Part shown: in pieces, positions 52,367 through 61,595 of the stretch
Position numbering within the stretch: the first letter of the stretch is position 1
Layout: each line of letters starts with the position of its first letter
Assembly (NCBI GenBank): GCA_964416065.1
Contig: CAYQCL010000001.1
Coordinates: 41,181-105,180 of the forward strand
Reading direction: 5' to 3'
Origin: Limiplasma sp964416065
GTDB lineage: Bacteria > Bacillota > Clostridia > Christensenellales > Aristaeellaceae
DNA: 64,000 bases
Program-made: the position numbers and the translations under genes
The notes under the pieces: generated by a model
Database searches by the model: none
What the model was told of the DNA's origin: nothing
Seen by the model: the letters and a program-made list of their open reading frames with translations, nothing else

Positions 52367-53611
52367 TCAGTCCGCTATCTTCTCCAGAGCGATTTCATAC
52401 GCCGCCTTCAGCTGCGCATCGTTGAGGTCGCCGATGTCGTACATGGTGGTATCGTCCTCGGGCATTTCCGCGATTACATCGGGCGTAATACCGATCTTGT
52501 GTACCTCATTGCCGTTGGGGGTGAAGTATTGGGCGACGGTCAGCTGCATACCCGCGCCACGCTCTCCCACAGGAAGCACATATTGCACGACGCCCTTTCC
52601 GTAGGTCTGTACGCCCACGATGGTTGCCCGCTCACGATCCTGAAGCGCTCCGGACAGAATTTCGCTTGCCGAAGCGGAATACTCATTGACCAGCACGACG
52701 AGGGGAAGGGTGTTCTCCTGGCCGTTTGTGGTGGTGGTGTAGTAGTCGGAGGTCCCGTCACGATACTCAAGCGACGCGACAAGCCCCTCTTCCAGAAAGA
52801 TATCGGCGATCTTTTCCGCGTCATCAACCCAGCCGCCAGAGTTGTCGCGCAGATCAATGATCAGCGCCTTTGCACCCTGGGAGACAAGCTCCGCCAGCTG
52901 CTGAGAAAAAGCGACGCTGCAATCACCGCTGAACTCATACAGGGAGATGTAGCCGACGTTGTTTTCCAGCATGGCGCTATTAACCCAGTTGACATGCACC
53001 ACCGCGCGGCCTACCACAAAGTCCAAAAGCTCATCGCCGCGCAGCACCTGCACATTGACCGACTCGCCGACGGTACCGCGCATGATGTCCACCGCGTCCT
53101 GCAAGTTGGAGGCGGATACATCCAAATCCTCTACCGTCATGAGAATGTCACCCCTGCGCAGTCCGGCCTCGAGAGCGGGACTGTCCAAAAATACGCGGCT
53201 GATGGTGCAAAGACCTGTGGTATAATCAGCCATGAGCTGGATGCCTATGCCGGCATACTCGCCCTCGTCGTCCTCCCACATCTTCGCGTACTGCTCCGGT
53301 GTGTAGAAGTAGGTGTAGGGATCGCCCAGGCCATAAAGAAGGCCCATTTCGGCACCGTCAAGCATGGCCTCCTCATCCGGCTCCTGGTAATAATACGTAT
53401 CCACGACCTGACGGAGCTCCTCGAGCTCCTCATAGCGCATGAGCCGCTCATATTCCTCGCGGCTGATCGTGACCGTATCGCCGGAAGGGTCGTTGCCCGT
53501 AACCAGATCGCTTACCGATGTCGGCAGCAGAGCGCAGCCGGCCAGAAGGAGCGATACCATCAGCAGCAGCGCCAAAAGGCGAACGCCCTTGTTGGAAAAG
53601 TGCTTCATCAT
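52367..53611 (-). CDS. S41-family C-terminal processing peptidase, lipoprotein
   Basis: A 414-residue membrane-anchored serine protease. A lipobox LLAGC (Cys26) follows the signal segment. A dimerisation/CTPA N-terminal region (50-100), a PDZ domain (about 110-190, GIGIQLMAD, AGLRRGDILMTVEDLDV) and the catalytic domain follow. The nucleophile serine is in NEYSASASEI and the general-base lysine in TYGKGVVQY, the Ser-Lys dyad of CtpB-type enzymes. It may process envelope or regulatory proteins. It follows the PucR regulator by 17 bases. Confidence 0.93.
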   Translation of the reverse strand: MMKHFSNKGVRLLALLLMVSLLLAGCALLPTSVSDLVTGNDPSGDTVTISREEYERLMRYEELEELRQVVDTYYYQEPDEEAMLDGAEMGLLYGLGDPYTYFYTPEQYAKMWEDDEGEYAGIGIQLMADYTTGLCTISRVFLDSPALEAGLRRGDILMTVEDLDVSASNLQDAVDIMRGTVGESVNVQVLRGDELLDFVVGRAVVHVNWVNSAMLENNVGYISLYEFSGDCSVAFSQQLAELVSQGAKALIIDLRDNSGGWVDDAEKIADIFLEEGLVASLEYRDGTSDYYTTTTNGQENTLPLVVLVNEYSASASEILSGALQDRERATIVGVQTYGKGVVQYVLPVGERGAGMQLTVAQYFTPNGNEVHKIGITPDVIAEMPEDDTTMYDIGDLNDAQLKAAYEIALEKIAD

Positions 53612-53628
53612 TTCCTTGCCTCTTTCTG

Positions 53629-54699
53629 TCAGTCGATTTGCTTGGGCTTTTCCTGTCCGCATTTTTTCAGCTCATACAGGATTTTGAAGGTGACTGCGTC
53701 GTCAAAATGCCGAAGATCAAGCCCCGTCTGGCGCTGCACCTTGTCCAGACGATAGACCAGGGTGTTGCGGTGGATAAAGAGCTGACGGGCGGTATCGGAG
53801 AGATTGAGATCCTTGCGGAAGAACATCTCGATGGTTTGCAGCATTTCCTCATTGAAAAGCTTGGCCGTTTTGCGGTTGAAGAGCAGGGCATGATAGTGGA
53901 GGCTTTCCTCGCGCGGGATGTTCATCAAAAAGCGCTCCAGCATGAGTCGGCGGAAAACATGGATATGAGAATCGGGGTTAAAGATACGTCCGACCTCCAT
54001 GGCGCGCCGTGCCTCCGCATAGCTTTCCCCAAGCAGGGCGAGCGTATTCTTTTCCTCGCCAATACCGACCAGGGCGGTTTGTACGGCCTCCTCCATCAGC
54101 GTTTCCTGCACGGCCTCCGCGAACTGGTAAAGCTCCTCCGTGCCGTCGATCCCCTCCATGTCCTTGATCAACGCCACCAAATGGCGGTTCATTTCCACCA
54201 ATACATCCGTATCGCTCAGGGGAATAAGCTCGCCCAAAACGCTGAACGCGCTCGCCTTTTCCGTCTGCTCAAGCTGAAACAGCATGACGCAGCGCGGCAT
54301 TTCCAGGGGAATCTGATGCTCACTCGCTCGGGTGATCAGATCGGTGCCGGAAAGCTCCTGCTTAAGTGCGCGACGATAGACGTCGGTATGGCTGGCGATG
54401 GACAGGCTGCTCTTCAGAAGGCTCATCAGCATCGCGTCCGCGACGCAAAGAAGATCCTCCACACCAGCGGCGCTGTCGGGCGCGGCCAGGTAGAGAGGCG
54501 GATGAATATCCAGCGCGCGGAAAAAATACCCGCCTACATGATGGTTGATCCCCTGCGCCAGCACGGTAGTGGGTAGGACAACGGATTCGCCGTCCTCAGG
54601 CACGAGACATGCGCCTGACGCATCCAGAAGACGGAGGGGAATGGTCAATGTTTCAAAAACCTTGGCGATTTTTTTGATATAGCGTTTCTCAATATACAC
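53629..54699 (-). CDS. PucR/CdaR-type transcriptional regulator
   Basis: A 356-residue protein with a variable sensor region (1-220), a GGDEF-like central segment (IGEEKNTLALLGESYAEARR) and the C-terminal PucR helix-turn-helix (DLNLSDTARQLFIHRNTLVY, then RLDKVQRQTG). Relatives control purine, sugar-acid or amino-acid metabolism. The start is GTG at 54699 with AGGAG eight bases upstream. It shares a short operon with the S41 lipoprotein protease, which may be its regulatory target. Confidence 0.88.
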   Translation of the reverse strand: MYIEKRYIKKIAKVFETLTIPLRLLDASGACLVPEDGESVVLPTTVLAQGINHHVGGYFFRALDIHPPLYLAAPDSAAGVEDLLCVADAMLMSLLKSSLSIASHTDVYRRALKQELSGTDLITRASEHQIPLEMPRCVMLFQLEQTEKASAFSVLGELIPLSDTDVLVEMNRHLVALIKDMEGIDGTEELYQFAEAVQETLMEEAVQTALVGIGEEKNTLALLGESYAEARRAMEVGRIFNPDSHIHVFRRLMLERFLMNIPREESLHYHALLFNRKTAKLFNEEMLQTIEMFFRKDLNLSDTARQLFIHRNTLVYRLDKVQRQTGLDLRHFDDAVTFKILYELKKCGQEKPKQID

Positions 54700-54746
54700 A
54701 GCCGCAGCTCCTCTCGTTCGATACCGCTTTTAGGACGAACAAAAAC

Positions 54747-54752
54747 ATTATA
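54747..54752 (-). promoter_or_regulatory. -10 box of the PucR-S41 operon
   Basis: A consensus TATAAT on the minus strand, 48 bases upstream of the GTG; the -35 region is weak. Confidence 0.5.
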
Positions 54753-55021
54753 CCATAATCACAGGCGTAATGAAAGAAATTCGTTCGATTTTACATTGCG
54801 CGCGGATTTGAATTCGCTGGAAAAGAAAAAAAGCGAACAGAACTGTTTTCTTACCTATGGTGAGAGTGTCAGCGGCTTGTCTGGTGTTTTGTCGGCTCTC
54901 CAGGCTCAGGAAGGAGCCCTCCGAGATGAAGGCGCATTCGTTTGTTCCGTTCCCTCGCAAAGCGCGCGTGGACTCGTATGGCCTGGCATGGAACGCGAGG
55001 CGCTGCCATCATGAATGAAAG
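54753..55021. other. 269-base intergenic stretch without a convincing gene
   Basis: Short open frames exist on both strands but lack ribosome sites and family similarity. GGTGAGAG (near 54860) and GGCTCTCC (near 54894) on the plus strand can pair, and an A-rich block (54820-54838) would be a T tract on the minus strand, so a small RNA is conceivable. No known RNA class is recognised. Confidence 0.35.
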
Positions 55022-56152
55022 TTATCGCAAAAGCTGTTCAACCGTTTGGGCTAGAGAGTCAACCTCCTGGCGGGTATTATAGATGCCCACACTCGCGCGG
55101 CACGCGCCCGTGTGCAGCGTGCCCAGCCATTGATGAATGGAGGGAGCGCAATGCAGTCCCGCGCGCAGCGCGAAACCCTGATGGGAGAGTCTGTCGCATA
55201 AATCCCCTGCGTCCATCGCGCTGGGTACAAAGCTAACCACGCCCACGTGGGGAGCGCCCGAGTACCCCAATACGCGAAGCCCGCGAATGGCGGAGAGCTG
55301 TGTCCGCATGTGACGAGCAAGCTCGCCCTCATAGTCCTCGATTTCCTTGCGATGTGCCAGGGCAAAACGCGCGCCCACCATCAGTCCCGCGATGCCTGGC
55401 AGGTTGGCGGTACCGCTTTCATAGCGATCAGGAAGCTGGGAGGGCTGCGTCATGCTCTCGCTTTGCGACCCGGTTCCCCCCACAATGAGCGGTCGGGGCA
55501 GCATGCCGCGCCCCAGAACCAAGACGCCGGTTCCGTGGGGGCCTAGCAGCCCCTTGTGCCCTGGCATGGCGATCATATCCGCGCCGAGGCTTTTTAAGGA
55601 TACGTCCAGGATGCCGACGGTCTGTGCGGCGTCCACTAACAGGGGAACGCCATAGGGCTTCAGAGCCTCAGAAATGGCCTTCACGGGTTGGATGATGCCC
55701 GTAACATTGCTGGCATGGCAGATAACGCACAGGGCGGTCTTGGGGGTGATGGCGGAACGAACCGTCTCCGTCGTGATAAGTCCCATGCTGTTGGGCATGA
55801 GCGGACGGACGCGGATCGCCCCCTGCTCCTCGAGCCCTTTGAGAACGCGCATAACGGCGTTGTGCTCAGCGTGCGAGCAGATCACCTCATCCCCTTCGTA
55901 TAGCATGCCCCGAATGGCCGTGTTGAGGGCCTCCGTGCAGCTGGGAAAAAAAATGACGTTTTCCGGCGCGGGTGCGTCAAATGCCTCGGCCAGAAGCTCG
56001 CGGCAATTTTGAATGATGCGTCCGCCGCACAGGGACAGCGAATGTCCCGAGCGACCGGGATTCCCGCCCAGCTTTTGCAGCGTGCCCGCCATGGCGCGCA
56101 CCACCATGGGCGGCTTTGGGAACGAGGTGGCGGCGTTGTCCAGATAGATCAT
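55022..56152 (-). CDS. Cysteine desulfurase-like aminotransferase class V
   Basis: A 376-residue PLP enzyme that transfers sulfur (or selenium) from cysteine. YLDNAATSFPKP at the start and SHAEHNA are family marks. The PLP lysine is Lys200 in PGHKGLLGP, and a catalytic cysteine stands in LRAGLHCAPSIHQW. It belongs to the clostridial Csd group often found with DUF3343 and SirA/YedF-like carriers. The DUF3343 gene is divergent, 82 bases away. No IscU/SufU scaffold is adjacent, so supply to thiolation or selenium chemistry is as likely as Fe-S assembly. Confidence 0.9.
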   Translation of the reverse strand: MIYLDNAATSFPKPPMVVRAMAGTLQKLGGNPGRSGHSLSLCGGRIIQNCRELLAEAFDAPAPENVIFFPSCTEALNTAIRGMLYEGDEVICSHAEHNAVMRVLKGLEEQGAIRVRPLMPNSMGLITTETVRSAITPKTALCVICHASNVTGIIQPVKAISEALKPYGVPLLVDAAQTVGILDVSLKSLGADMIAMPGHKGLLGPHGTGVLVLGRGMLPRPLIVGGTGSQSESMTQPSQLPDRYESGTANLPGIAGLMVGARFALAHRKEIEDYEGELARHMRTQLSAIRGLRVLGYSGAPHVGVVSFVPSAMDAGDLCDRLSHQGFALRAGLHCAPSIHQWLGTLHTGACRASVGIYNTRQEVDSLAQTVEQLLR

Positions 56153-56234
56153 GTTGAAAAAACTCCCTTCGCGGCCTCACATCCACACGCGGCCTCACGT
56201 ATACTGTATGAGGAAGAAAGGGGGAAATGCACGC

Positions 56235-56504
56235 ATGCAACAGGAAGTTTTCGGAATCGCGTCGTTTCGCTCGCGTCAGCAGGTGCTCAAATTTGAAGGG
56301 GCGCTGCGCCGCAGCGGGGTCAGGGTGTCCGTCATCACCACGCCGCGGGATGTTTCCGTCGGCTGTGGGCTCAGCATCCGCTTCGAGCTCAATGATGCCA
56401 AGCGGGTGATGGAGGTATACAATCAGCTTCATCCCTCAAACCTGATCGGCTTCTATCGCGTCGAACGCGAAAGCGGCCAACGAACGGTTACCCGTCCCCT
56501 CTGA
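56235..56504 (+). CDS. DUF3343 protein, putative sulfur/selenium carrier
   Basis: An 89-residue protein of the DUF3343 (putative Se/S carrier-like) family, with FGIASFRSRQQVLKFEGALR, a VITTPRDVSVGCGLSIRF core holding the conserved Cys (near residue 44), and a C-terminal helix. AAGGGGG precedes ATG 56235. The pairing with a divergent cysteine desulfurase-like gene recurs in Clostridia and supports a persulfide- or selenide-accepting role. Confidence 0.85.
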   Translation: MQQEVFGIASFRSRQQVLKFEGALRRSGVRVSVITTPRDVSVGCGLSIRFELNDAKRVMEVYNQLHPSNLIGFYRVERESGQRTVTRPL

Positions 56505-56578
56505 CACATTCGCTTGCCTTTTATTCTTGGGCGCGCTATGCTGAAGGCGCTGGCGCGTTCGAGTTTTTTTATACAGGT

Positions 56579-56608
56579 TGCAACTATTTTGCCTTTTCAC
56601 GCTTCTAA
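56579..56608 (+). promoter_or_regulatory. Candidate ECF-type promoter of the second sigma gene
   Basis: TGCAAC followed after 16 bases by GCTTCTAA, preceded by a T-rich stretch. This matches the autoregulated ECF pattern (TGCAAC, then a CGTCTA-like -10) seen before sigma/anti-sigma pairs in Clostridia. Confidence 0.6.
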
Positions 56609-56652
56609 TAGGCGGAATCAACGTTGATACCAAAGGAAACGGAGGACGTCCG

Positions 56653-57135
56653 ATGGACAAGCAGACCTTTTCGGTTCAGGTAAAGCGCATGGAACGACAG
56701 CTATATCGGATTGCCATGAGCTATGTCGCCAACGAGACGGACGCCGCCGACGCGGTACAGGAGGCGCTTCTGCGCGCCTGGGCGGCGCGCGGAACGCTTA
56801 GAAACGAAGCCCTGTTTGGCACGTGGCTGACAAGGATTCTCATCAACGAATGCAAAACGCTTTTGCGAAAGCGAAGACGGGCCATTCCCATGGCCGAGCC
56901 GCCCGAGCAAAGGGCGGCCGAATCGCCGGATGATGATCGCGCGGCGCATGAGGAGCTGTTTCAGCTGCCGGTCAAGTATCGTGTGCCGCTGGTACTCAAC
57001 GCGCTGGATGGATATACCATGCGCGAAATAGCGAGCATCCTGCGCTTGCCGGAAGGAACGATCAAGACGCGCGTTTCCCGTGCCAAGCAGAAACTAAAAA
57101 CGGTTTTGAAGGAGGTGGCCGATGATGAGAAATGA
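56653..57135 (+). CDS. ECF-type RNA polymerase sigma factor
   Basis: A 160-residue ECF sigma factor. Region 2 is LYRIAMSYVANETDAADAVQ followed by EALLRAWAA. Region 4 is YTMREIASILRLPEGTIKTR and VSRAKQKLK. ATG at 56653 has GGAGGA seven bases upstream. The anti-sigma-like gene starts 14 bases before its stop. The likely ECF-type promoter upstream suggests autoregulation. Confidence 0.93.
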   Translation: MDKQTFSVQVKRMERQLYRIAMSYVANETDAADAVQEALLRAWAARGTLRNEALFGTWLTRILINECKTLLRKRRRAIPMAEPPEQRAAESPDDDRAAHEELFQLPVKYRVPLVLNALDGYTMREIASILRLPEGTIKTRVSRAKQKLKTVLKEVADDEK

Positions 57136-58057
57136 GGAACTGGATCGCGCCTTTGGAAAAACACCGGAAATGTTCACCTCTCGGGTCGACCAAACCCTTC
57201 AGGAATTGGAGGAAAAGCCTGTGAAACGAATCACATTACGGGTCGTCGCTATCGCGGTCGCGATTTTGGCTCTTTTGTGCGGCATTGCTTACGCCGTGAT
57301 CACGCAGGGCCAGGAATGGTACTACAACAATCGCTTTACGGCCTATCAGGAGTATGAGCCTGAAAAGTATGAGGCCATCATGAACAATTTGCAGGAGGCG
57401 CCCGATCAGAGCCAACAGGACGATCAGGTGGTAAACGTGGTGGTGCAGGATATCGCGTGGCTGCCGGAGCAGAGACTCATGACCGTCTCTCTCGCTGCCA
57501 GGGCAAAGAATGAGAACGAGGTCGAGCTGCATCCCATGATGGACCTTGATCCGGACGGGAGCTATGTAGGGCCTGAACATCTTGATGATTACGCGGATGA
57601 TGAAGAGGCACGGGGCGACCATTGGCTTTGGACGGAAGCCGGCTTTGGACCCGTAATCGAAATGATGGAGGATTCCTCCAAGAAGCTCTATCTCTTTGAA
57701 TCATGTCAGATTTTCATCGGCCCGTCTGCCGACGGCGTATCGCTGATGGGCGATGGAAGCAGTATGGATTGCTTTGTGGGAGAGGACGGCACCGTCATCA
57801 CGGTGCTGGAAAGCAGCATGCCATGGATGGATGAGGCATACGATGAACAGATTCTCGCCATGGAGGGCATGGAGAATCGGGACAGGCTAGTGGAACAAAA
57901 CCGTGCCCAGCGTGAGGCACTTGAAACGTATATCGATGAGGACGGCCTGCTGACTCTGACGGTCTCCTACACCGTCACCGAATATACGGACGACGATTTG
58001 GCGCTATATACCGGCGGCATGCCGGGGACGATTACTTTCCAGGTAAAGGTAAGGTAA
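57122..58057 (+). CDS. Single-pass membrane protein, putative anti-sigma factor (DUF4179-like)
   Basis: A 311-residue protein with a cytoplasmic N-terminus (1-36) that would hold the sigma factor, one membrane helix (about 37-60) and an acidic extracytoplasmic domain of 250 residues with beta-rich segments (VVVQDIAWLPEQRLMTVSLA; TLTVSYTVTEYTDDD). No zinc-binding anti-sigma motif is seen. The 14-base overlap with the sigma gene is the main evidence for the role. It is not closely similar to the other anti-sigma-like protein at 8.8 kb. Confidence 0.78.
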   Translation: MMRNEELDRAFGKTPEMFTSRVDQTLQELEEKPVKRITLRVVAIAVAILALLCGIAYAVITQGQEWYYNNRFTAYQEYEPEKYEAIMNNLQEAPDQSQQDDQVVNVVVQDIAWLPEQRLMTVSLAARAKNENEVELHPMMDLDPDGSYVGPEHLDDYADDEEARGDHWLWTEAGFGPVIEMMEDSSKKLYLFESCQIFIGPSADGVSLMGDGSSMDCFVGEDGTVITVLESSMPWMDEAYDEQILAMEGMENRDRLVEQNRAQREALETYIDEDGLLTLTVSYTVTEYTDDDLALYTGGMPGTITFQVKVR

Positions 58058-58069
58058 AACGAGGAAACA

Positions 58070-58121
58070 AACGGCCATGCCCGGTTTTCGCGAAGACGGA
58101 AATCGGGCTTTTACGGCCGTT
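58070..58121 (+). terminator. Terminator after the second sigma/anti-sigma pair
   Basis: Nested arms AACGGCC / GGCCGTT and GCCCG / CGGGC, with TTTT after the inner stem. Confidence 0.55.
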
Positions 58122-58199
58122 ACGATGTCGGACACAGGCTACGCGGACGATAGAGGCGGACTTGACAGACGGTCAGAAGGTGGTAAAATTTACATAGAG

Positions 58200-58574
58200 A
58201 TTCAGATTTTGCAGAGGAATGATGGGCTTTTATGCAAAAGCGCAGGCGAAGGGATCAGAATGGTTTGGTTCTCAGCGAACAGACCTTCCCAATCATTGAG
58301 CAAATCACCACTGGAATGTCGTGAGGCTTTTTCATTTATCATGCCGATGGGAATGAAGATCTGATCTATGCCAATCAGCCCCTCTTTTGGATTTATGGCT
58401 GTGAAAATTTGGAGGAGTTCGAGAAGCTCACCGGCTATAGTTGCGATGACCGCCGACGCCTTCGAAGAGGATCGTCGGCGCATCCTCTCCGCCGGACTGG
58501 ACGGCTATCTGGGCAAGCCCTTTGACACCGAAAAGCTGTTCGCAACTTTGCAGAGCATCCTGAGACGTACGTAG
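58200..58574 (+). pseudogene. Remnant of a hybrid sensor kinase: PAS start joined to receiver end
   Basis: The first part (about 58250-58440) reads as a PAS domain across a frameshift and a TGA (GFFIYHADGNEDLIYANQP, LFWIYGCENLEEFEKLTGYS). It joins at about 58440 to the last 45 residues of a receiver domain (IVAMTADAFEEDRRRILSAG, DGYLGKPFD). The kinase domains that should lie between them, around 1.5 kb or more, are absent. A single internal deletion explains the join. The product is not functional. Confidence 0.75.
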
Positions 58575-58738
58575 ATAAAAAAAGCCCGTCCTTTATCAGC
58601 ACTTTGTCGACAGTCTGAAGCCTGATCATCTCGCATGATTAGGCTTCTTTGACAAAAGCCTCCTGTACGCGAGAGAAAAAACTCCGCCGCCGGTGAGAAA
58701 ACCTGATACTTTTTCCACACCAAATTCAGTCCTACCTC

Positions 58739-59343
58739 TCACGGCGGCGTGAGTGGGCGAAAGCACAACCCCGAATGCTCCTGGATGTTTACAAGATGAT
58801 CCAGGCAAAACGCCAGCCCAAGCCCCTGATCCGCCATGATCGCAGCGTTGAAAATCAGGCTATAGGTGGCGGCGATGTTGAAGCAATCAGCATTCTCCCC
58901 CAGCCAGTCGGACAGACTGGCGAAGCTCTGACTTTGACGTGAAACGATGAGCAGAACGTCCCTGACATCCACGGGTGAGATGATTTCCTTTTGACTGAGC
59001 GGATGCCTCTCCGGCATCAGCAGTCACCCAGGTATCCTTTCCGGGCATTTTCAGGGAATCGTATTTGTGGATGTCCGTCGGTTCAATGACGGCACTAAAA
59101 TCCAGCACCCCCCTTGTCCAGACGCTCAGTGACGTCGTCGGCATTGCCGCTATAAAGGTGATAGCGGATACCCGGATGATCCTGCTGCACCGCAATGGCG
59201 ATCTGGGCGATTTGACGCATCACATGCGTCTCGCCCCCTCCGATATAGACGTCGCCAGTGATTTCTTCCTCCGGCTCGGAAAAATCTTGTCCGGTATTGT
59301 CCATCAGATCCACGATTTCCTGTGCGCGTTTGCACAGCCGCAT
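58739..59343 (-). pseudogene. Broken LysR-family regulator lacking its DNA-binding domain
   Basis: The minus strand reads from the end of the linker helix (MRLCKRAQEIVDLMDNTGQD) through a LysR effector domain (GDVYIGGGETHVMRQIAQIA; VLLIVSRQSQSFASL; IMADQGLGLAFCLDHLV), with at least two frameshifts, one at a C6 run near 59106-59111. The N-terminal winged helix of about 60 residues is missing; a promoter and a ribosome-site-like GAGGAGG remain upstream. It is divergent from a redox gene cluster that it probably once controlled. Confidence 0.72.
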
Positions 59344-59427
59344 TGATGCCTTAACGGACAGCCGACTCCATATAACAATGGGGGTTTGCCGCTATTCAGC
59401 CCCGCCACTCACCTCCTCGGGTTCTGT

Positions 59428-59459
59428 AGTATACCGACTCTACAGAATCAGTATAGCAA
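59428..59459 (-). promoter_or_regulatory. Promoter with 20-base spacer and central dyad
   Basis: On the minus strand: TTGCTA, 20-base spacer, TATACT. The spacer is an imperfect dyad (ACTGATTC, TGTA, GAGTCGGT), and CTGTAG/CTACAG arms (59424-59445) overlap it. A long spacer with a dyad is the form of MerR-activated promoters, but no MerR gene is nearby. Confidence 0.45.
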
Positions 59460-59536
59460 CTTACTACATTGCGCGAAGGTGCCTTCGGGTTTCATAACCC
59501 CATTGGTGCCTGTCGCAGAAAGGCGGAATTATAACA

Positions 59537-60020
59537 ATGAGGAAAAAGCGTTTGCCTTGTATTGACCATCGTCCTGCTGGTGTGTACGGCCGTTGCCGCG
59601 CGGGCGGACAGGGAGACGTATCAGCAGAGCATCTTCTTCCCCGTCGGCGCACCCAACGACGCCTATGCCAAATATTTTGTGGGGCAGAGCTACCTCGCGC
59701 CCATCTCCGGTGAGGAATTCCCATGGCCAACGTGACCGTCGAGCCTGGCTGCCGCAACAACTGGCACATCCATCACGCCAAGACCGGCGGCGGGCAGATG
59801 CTCATCTGCGTCGGCGGGCGCGGCTGGTATCAGGAGTGGGGCAAGGAGCCCGTGGAGATGACGCCCGGCACGGTTATCGCCATCCCGGAGGGCGCGAAGC
59901 ACTGGCATGGCGCGGCGGCGGACAGCTGGTTCTCCCACATCGCGTTTGAGATTCCCAGCACGGAATGCTCCAACGAGTGGCTGGAGCCAGGCCTACGGCG
60001 AGCTGAAATGAGGAGGCGGG
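59537..60020 (+). pseudogene. Broken cupin-domain (secreted) protein
   Basis: Pieces in three frames reconstruct an exported cupin: MRKKRL, then a signal-peptide core (LTIVLLVCTAVAARA), then FFPVGAPNDAYAKYFVGQSY. After a further shift comes the cupin barrel with metal ligands (NVTVEPGCRNNWHIHHAK, EGAKHWHG). The last codons are in a third frame (AYGELK, then TGA). Three or more indels are needed. Relatives stand beside aldo/keto reductases and flavodoxins in Clostridia. Confidence 0.75.
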
Positions 60021-60024
60021 CATC

Positions 60025-60888
60025 ATGATCTTCGGGAAAACCTACACGTTGACAAATGGCATGCGCATGCTCAAGCTGGGACTTGGCACCTGGCTGATGG
60101 ATGACGATGAGGCCGCACGGACCGTTCAGGACGAGGTGACCATCGGATACCGACATATCGACATTGCCCAGGCCTACGGAAATGAGGCGGGCGTGGGCGA
60201 GGGTGTGCGCACCTGCGGCGTGCCCCGGGAGGCGCTCTTTATCACGAGCAAGGTTGCCGCCGAGGCGAAGGATTACGATTCCGCCGCCCGCTCCATCGAC
60301 GAAACGCTTAAAAGGACGAGGCTGGCGTATCTGGACATGATGATCATTCATGCCCCGTAGCCCTGGGCCGAGTTTCGCGACGGGGAAAGCCGATATTTCG
60401 CGGAGAACAGGCAGGTCTGGAAGGCACTGGAGGACGCCTATCGCGTGGGAAAAGTCCACGCCATCGGCGTGTTAAACTTCCTGAGGGACGATCTGGACAA
60501 CATTCTTCAGAGCTACGAGGTCAGGTCCATGGTGAACCAGGTGCTTGCGCACATCAGCAACACGCCGTTTGAACTGGCGAAGTACTGCCGCGCGCAGGAC
60601 ATCCTCGTAGAGGCGTACTCACCCATCGCGCATGGCGCGGTGCTGCGCAACGAGGCGATTCAGGCAGTCGCGGAGCAATATGGGACGTCGGTTCCCGCAC
60701 TGTGCGTTCGGTACGCTCTGCAACTGGGCATGGTCGCTCTGCCAAAGACAGCAAATCTCACGCATATGCGTGACAACGCGGCGGTGAATTTCACGATCAA
60801 GGAGGAGGACATGAAGGCGCTCATAGCACTGGAAAAGATCCGGTATTACGGCGAGTATGGTTGCTTCCCCGTGTTTGCGAAGGGCTGA
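60025..60888 (+). pseudogene. Aldo/keto reductase with in-frame amber codon
   Basis: The frame is uninterrupted except for TAG at 60358-60360 (codon 112), where relatives have Gln in HAPQPW; one C-to-T change accounts for it. N-terminal features are LGTWLMDDDEAARTVQDEV, with catalytic Tyr in AYGNEAGVGEG and Lys in TSKVAAE. The C-terminal half has IGVLNFLRDDL, VNQV and LPKTANLTHM of the NADPH site. AGGAGG precedes ATG 60025. Without the stop it would be a 287-residue AKR, probably reducing keto acids or aldehydes. Confidence 0.82.
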
Positions 60889-60915
60889 GCGCGGGAATCG
60901 ATAAGGAGAAAAGAG

Positions 60916-61572
60916 ATGAAACAAATTTTTTCAGTGCTGTTGACATCCGCCCTGGTGCTGGCCCTTGCGGCCTGCGGACAGGCGGAGGAGAACACGCGGG
61001 GTGGAACATCCCCCGTGCTGATCGTCTATTTTTTCCGCGTGGGCAATACGGATTTTCCCGAGAAAGTGGACGCCTCTTCCTTGGCGAGCATCGTGGTGCA
61101 GGACGGGAGGCTCATGGGCAATATTGGCGTGATGGCGGAGTACATCTCCGCGAGAACGGGCGGCGACCTGTTGCTCATCGAAACGGCGGAGAAGTATCCC
61201 GTCAGCTACGACGAAACGCTCGACCTTGCCGCCGATCAGCTGGGCGAGGGGTATCGTCCGTCGCTGGTAAACGCCGTGAATCTGCCGGAGCAATACGACA
61301 TCGTGTTTCTCGGCTATCCCAATTGGTGGGGCGACCTGCCCGTCGCGGTCTATTCCTTTCTGGAACAGTGCGACCTCTCGGGCAGAACGGTCATTCCCTT
61401 CGTCTCCTCCGCCAGCAGCGGATTTTCAGGCACGCAGCGGACGCTGGCCGCCCTGCTCCGTGAATCGCGGGTGCTGGACGGCCTGCACATCGCCGGATCA
61501 AACATCCCGGGCAGCATGGACGCTATCGACGCATAGCTCGCCGGGCTGAACCTTCCGATGGAACTCCGCTGA
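60916..61572 (+). pseudogene. Flavodoxin-like lipoprotein, amber codon near C-terminus
   Basis: Residues 1-206 are open: a lipoprotein signal (LALAACGQ, lipobox Cys22), then a flavodoxin fold with LIVYFFRVGNTDFPE as the altered FMN-phosphate loop. FLGYPNWWGDLPVAVYSFLE forms the isoalloxazine site. TAG at 61534-61536 interrupts just before the last 11 codons (LAGLNLPMELR); relatives have Trp here. The truncated protein could still fold. It is the least damaged gene of this block, so it may be expressed. AAGGAG is upstream. Confidence 0.72.
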
Positions 61573-61595
61573 CGACGACATGGACGAGGTGACGC

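Noticed and set aside
25115..61536. Amber codons inside three genes suggesting TAG recoding
   Set aside because: TAG terminates obg and nth normally, RF1 is encoded at 318-1382, other broken genes have TGA stops and frameshifts, and no suppressor or pyrrolysine gene is visible.
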